Assembly (NCBI GenBank): GCA_032622095.1
Contig: CP136064.1
Location: 190,887,794 to 190,951,793, forward strand
Length of the DNA: 64,000 bases
Source of the DNA: Siphonodentalium dalli
Taxonomy: Eukaryota > Mollusca > Scaphopoda > Gadilida > Siphonodentaliidae
Direction of reading: 5' to 3'
Of the stretch, positions 61,004-64,000 are shown piece by piece; the stretch's first letter is position 1; every line of letters starts with the position of its first letter. Under the pieces are notes generated by a model. The model did no database searches. It was not told where the DNA came from and was given only the letters and a program-made list of their open reading frames with translations. The position numbers and the translations under genes were made by a program.

Positions 61004-61277
61004 AGATAGCACCCAGCATTTTTAAATGTGTGCAAAAGAAACATGGTGGGTGAAGCAATGAAGTGTACCAGTAAAATGTTGTTTGAATATTAAGTGTCAA
61101 ACGAAATGGAAATGGACATTTCTCATGCTGTCAAGAAAATAATAAATGGGCATGCATGTTTATTTGGAACTCATGAATATGTTCCATAAGTCCCAAACAA
61201 GGCATAATGGTAAAGCAGGCATGAGATCCACTCTCTTGAAATTAAAATTGCAAGATTCATGCCTATCAATCCACAAC

Positions 61278-62260
61278 CAGTGTTCGCGCTGGACCGAAAA
61301 AAACTTTAGCCAAAAGTTTAGCCAAATGACAATTTTATTAGCCAAATGACAATTTTATTAGCCAAATTTATTTTGGCCAATTAAAAAAAAACTATGGCCA
61401 AATTAAATCATCGTTTTCTGGTCGGTTCACAATTAATGACTAAAACGTCAAATCTAAGAGGCACAGGTAAATACACAATAATTTAACTAATTGTGATGAA
61501 CTAGAAATATATTATATATATCATTTATTAAAAATTATTAATCTTTATGTGAAAGAGTGGGGGGGGGGGGGGGGGGGGGGGGGGGCAATTCGGGATTGTC
61601 CTTCTTAATGTCATTATTTTTTTGTTTTATATCAATATCTTTTTTTAAATCATTAAATATTAATTATCCTTGCGAAAATATCTAAGTGACATCTGGAAAC
61701 TAATAACTTAATATTGTTAGGCCATTATCAAATTACAATCTGTCATAAAAGCATGCATATTATTTTGAATGTATCGGTATTGACGACAAATAGCCACAAA
61801 ATATCTGTCGTGATTCACATTTGCTGATTAAGCTATTGTCTTACACTTGGTGTAAGACAAACCTTGACTGTCATAAGTACAATGTCATCATAAACATGCA
61901 TTGTGCAGGATCCCCGTGAGTGACCAGACAGACAATGGGGGGATTAGCGGATTAAATGTAAAATAATGATATGACCTTTTGCTGTTTCGTGCAGAGTGAC
62001 GGGTTTCCCCTTGTACTGTCCGCGATTGGGTTTCCCTTTGTACAGTCGGCGATATATTCCCACTTACGTATATGATGTTTTCGGACTAGATCGTTCACAT
62101 CACAGAATTGAAAACCCACTTGCCAAATATTCATGCTTCCAGTCTCCATATGTGGGTCAACAAAAGTTTAGCCAAAATTTTAGCCAAATGAAATTTTTAT
62201 TAGCCAAATTCGAAAAAGATTAGCCATTGGCTAATTTGGCTACCGACAGCGCGAACACTG
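61278..62260 (+). mobile_element. hAT MITE, family CAGTGTT, copy 3
   Basis: Ends CAGTGTTCGCGCTGG and CAGCGCGAACACTG, with 8-bp TSD TCCACAAC (61270-61277, 62261-62268). A 27-bp poly-G run (61559-61585) sits at the same internal position as in copy 2. It is closely similar to copy 2 over its length. Confidence 0.92.
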
Positions 62261-63506
62261 TCCACAACCCATCACACACCTGTGGCTTTTGAGACAACTG
62301 TCACACTTCATGTCACTTATCACAGGCTTATGTTAGAAACCATGTGTTTTGCACCTAATGATTATCAATATTTATGAGCATTGGCTTTTTCTCAAAATAT
62401 CAATAAAAAGATTAGGGTCGGGGTTATTTTTAGGGTCGGTCCGATGTACGGAAACATATTATCTTTTTTATTTGGCCTAAACAAAGATGAATAACTATAA
62501 AACAAAAAACAAAACAGTTGAATGTGCCATTAAATGTCCTCATAGTGGTGAACATCCATACAAAATTTCATTGAGATCCGAGCATTACTGTTCAAGTTAT
62601 GAGCTGATCAGACATCGGATGGACCAAACAGCCAACATTTCCAGATAAACAAAGATCAATAACTCTAGAATGGAAAAGCGGAACAGAACAATAGAACCCT
62701 CTATTGAATGTCCTCATAGTAGTAAACATCCATACCAAATTTCATTGAGATCCCAGCACAACTGTTGAAGTTACGACATGAACAGACACCAGACGGACCA
62801 AAAAGCCAATATTTCCAGATAAACAAAGATGTATAAACTTGTCTAGAATGGAAAATTCGAACAAAAGGATGGAACCCTCTTTTTATTGACCTCATAGTAG
62901 TGAACATCCATACCAAGTTTCATTGAGATCCCAGCACAACTGTTGAAGTTACGACATGAACAGACCCCAGACAGACCAAAAAGCCAACATTTCCAGATAA
63001 ACAAAGATGAAACACTCTAGAATGGAAAATCCAAACAAAACGATGGAACCCTCTATTTAATGTCCTCATAGTAGTGAACATCCATACCTAATTTCATTGA
63101 GATCCGAGTACTACTGTTCAAGTTATGACATGAACAGACATCGGACGGACGCACGGACGGACAGGTGCAAAACAGTATACCCCCCTTTTTTTTTTTTAAA
63201 GGGGTATAAAAAATTTCCAAAGTTATGCTTGAGAAACTTGATCAAATTTACCTCTCAGTAAAATTCAAAATACTGACTCTGTCCTAGATTAGCTCTAAAT
63301 GCAATGGATTTTCAAAAAATTTCCAGGGTGAGAACCCCCACCATCAGCAGGGGGGGGGGGGGGGTCATGCACCCCTCCCAAAGCTTCCTCCGCTCAGGCC
63401 TTCAGGTTATGCCTTTGGCATATCATTGCCCAAAAACAGGTGTCCTCAAAAAATACCTAGATCCTTCACTGAATGCGGAGGAGAAGGTGGCGTTCTGAAG
63501 CCATCA

Positions 63507-64000
63507 TTAATCCTTTGAACCCGAGTGACCGGAAAACCGGCCTCAGCGTGAACATCCAAATACCCCAGCGGCCAGTATACCCGCCGCTGGACCGGCCATA
63601 TATCGACCGCCACATGTTTGTTGTTTACATAAATCGTAAAGTTGTCTGCTTGTCCAATAGTTATGTTTTTGTTAGTGTCTTGTTGCTATTGTGTTTAAGC
63701 ACACAACATAATGAATTATTAAGCCTAAAACATTTTCAGTAGACAAGGTGGTCCGACAAATTTTGGAATCGGACGCGGAAGATTTCGATGATGATGACTA
63801 CGCCATTTGTGAGTTAGAATGGGAGAACGAAAGCACAGTGACACTGGGACGTCAGTCGCTCCAGGAGCGGGTGGCATTGTTTCAAGTAGAGATACGACAA
63901 GAGATCAATGTATGGGGTAGTTGAGGTGTTGTGGAAGTGGGCGGAGCTTATGTCGAGGTAGGGGCGTGGCAGGGGTGTGGCTTCATACCTGCATTTAGTC
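63507..64000 (+). mobile_element. piggyBac-like element, left end, cut by window edge
   Basis: TTAA is followed by TCCTTTGAACCCGAGTGACC. The insertion lies exactly at a TTAA that is intact in the paralogous copy at 19548-19551. A plus-strand frame after a possible 3' splice site (63741-63924) reads QILESDAEDFDDDDYAICEL, an acidic stretch like the N-terminus of piggyBac transposases. The catalytic domain would lie beyond the window. Confidence 0.55.

Larger units (their letters stand above)
59960..62477. mobile_element. Harbinger-like element nested in the tandem-core element
   Basis: Ends GGCCAAATAAAAAAGATAAT and its inverse match over 29 bp through ATATGTTTCCG. The TSD is TAA (59957-59959, 62478-62480), and the interrupted unit reads through as TTTTCA..TAAACAAAGATG. 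It has no transposase and contains the palindrome 60675-61003 and the hAT MITE 61278-62260. Confidence 0.85.
59831..63207 (+). mobile_element. Tandem-core element inserted in the Harbinger-like copy
   Basis: It starts CAAGAGATCGACTGTCGTCC and ends TTTTTTTAAAGGGGTATA. The left stub 59831-59956 is separated by a 2.5-kb insertion from about four units (62481-63180) with CCAGATAAACAAAGATG. The empty site is visible in the other copy near 19840-19855. Confidence 0.75.
59197..63510 (-). mobile_element. Harbinger-like element, second copy, inverted and interrupted
   Basis: It starts GGCCTAAAAAAAAAGACGTT and follows the 19180-20451 element in reverse, to at least the TTAA at 63507. It is interrupted at 59831-63207 by a tandem-core element and at 63507 by a piggyBac-like end. 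Homology resumes at 63208 (AATTTCCAAAGTTATGCT). Confidence 0.8.

Overview
The window is animal genomic DNA dominated by one gene on the minus strand: a complete SMC4, the ATPase core subunit of the condensin complexes. All coding exons were recovered by reading the minus strand: 26 exons from the ATG at 58125 to the TGA at 9994. Every intron is GT-AG, every junction keeps the reading phase, and the predicted protein is 1285 residues, close to vertebrate SMC4. No other complete host gene is recognised. One orphan reading frame inside SMC4 intron 13 (32041-32424) may be the last exon of a nested gene.

The rest is intergenic or intronic DNA packed with repeats. They are mostly non-autonomous DNA transposons whose ends and target-site duplications (TSDs) can be read directly. 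They include hAT-type elements with 8-bp TSDs (4819-5532, 37257-38571, 40834-41938, 42410-43379, 49791-51127, 54608-54766, 61278-62260), many TTAA-flanked piggyBac-like miniatures, and PIF/Harbinger-like elements with TTA or TAA TSDs. There are also tandem-core elements with about 160-180 bp units (17500-18758, 22305-23938, 33086-33720, 59831-63207), a long-terminal-inverted-repeat element (44753-48678, with half of a second copy at 1-1484), a degenerate LINE (27520-29690) and a candidate tRNA-type SINE.

Layout: 1-9993 lies downstream of SMC4 and holds repeats only. 9994-58125 is SMC4, whose 25 introns range from 194 bp to 6.4 kb and carry most of the transposons. 58126-59196 is the presumed promoter side. 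59197-64000 is a stack of nested transposons: Harbinger-like, then tandem-core, then Harbinger-like, then hAT, with a piggyBac-like end at 63507.

The organism is inferred to be a marine invertebrate, most likely a bivalve or other lophotrochozoan. The reasons are the intron-rich metazoan SMC4, the AT-rich repeat-laden introns, and the abundance of short elements built on about 160-bp tandem cores, which resemble the pearl/HINE-type elements of bivalves. This is inference; species cannot be read from the sequence. The most notable observation is a TTAA-flanked element at 14306-14821 that carries an inverted, decayed copy of part of SMC4 exon 22 and its neighbouring intron.
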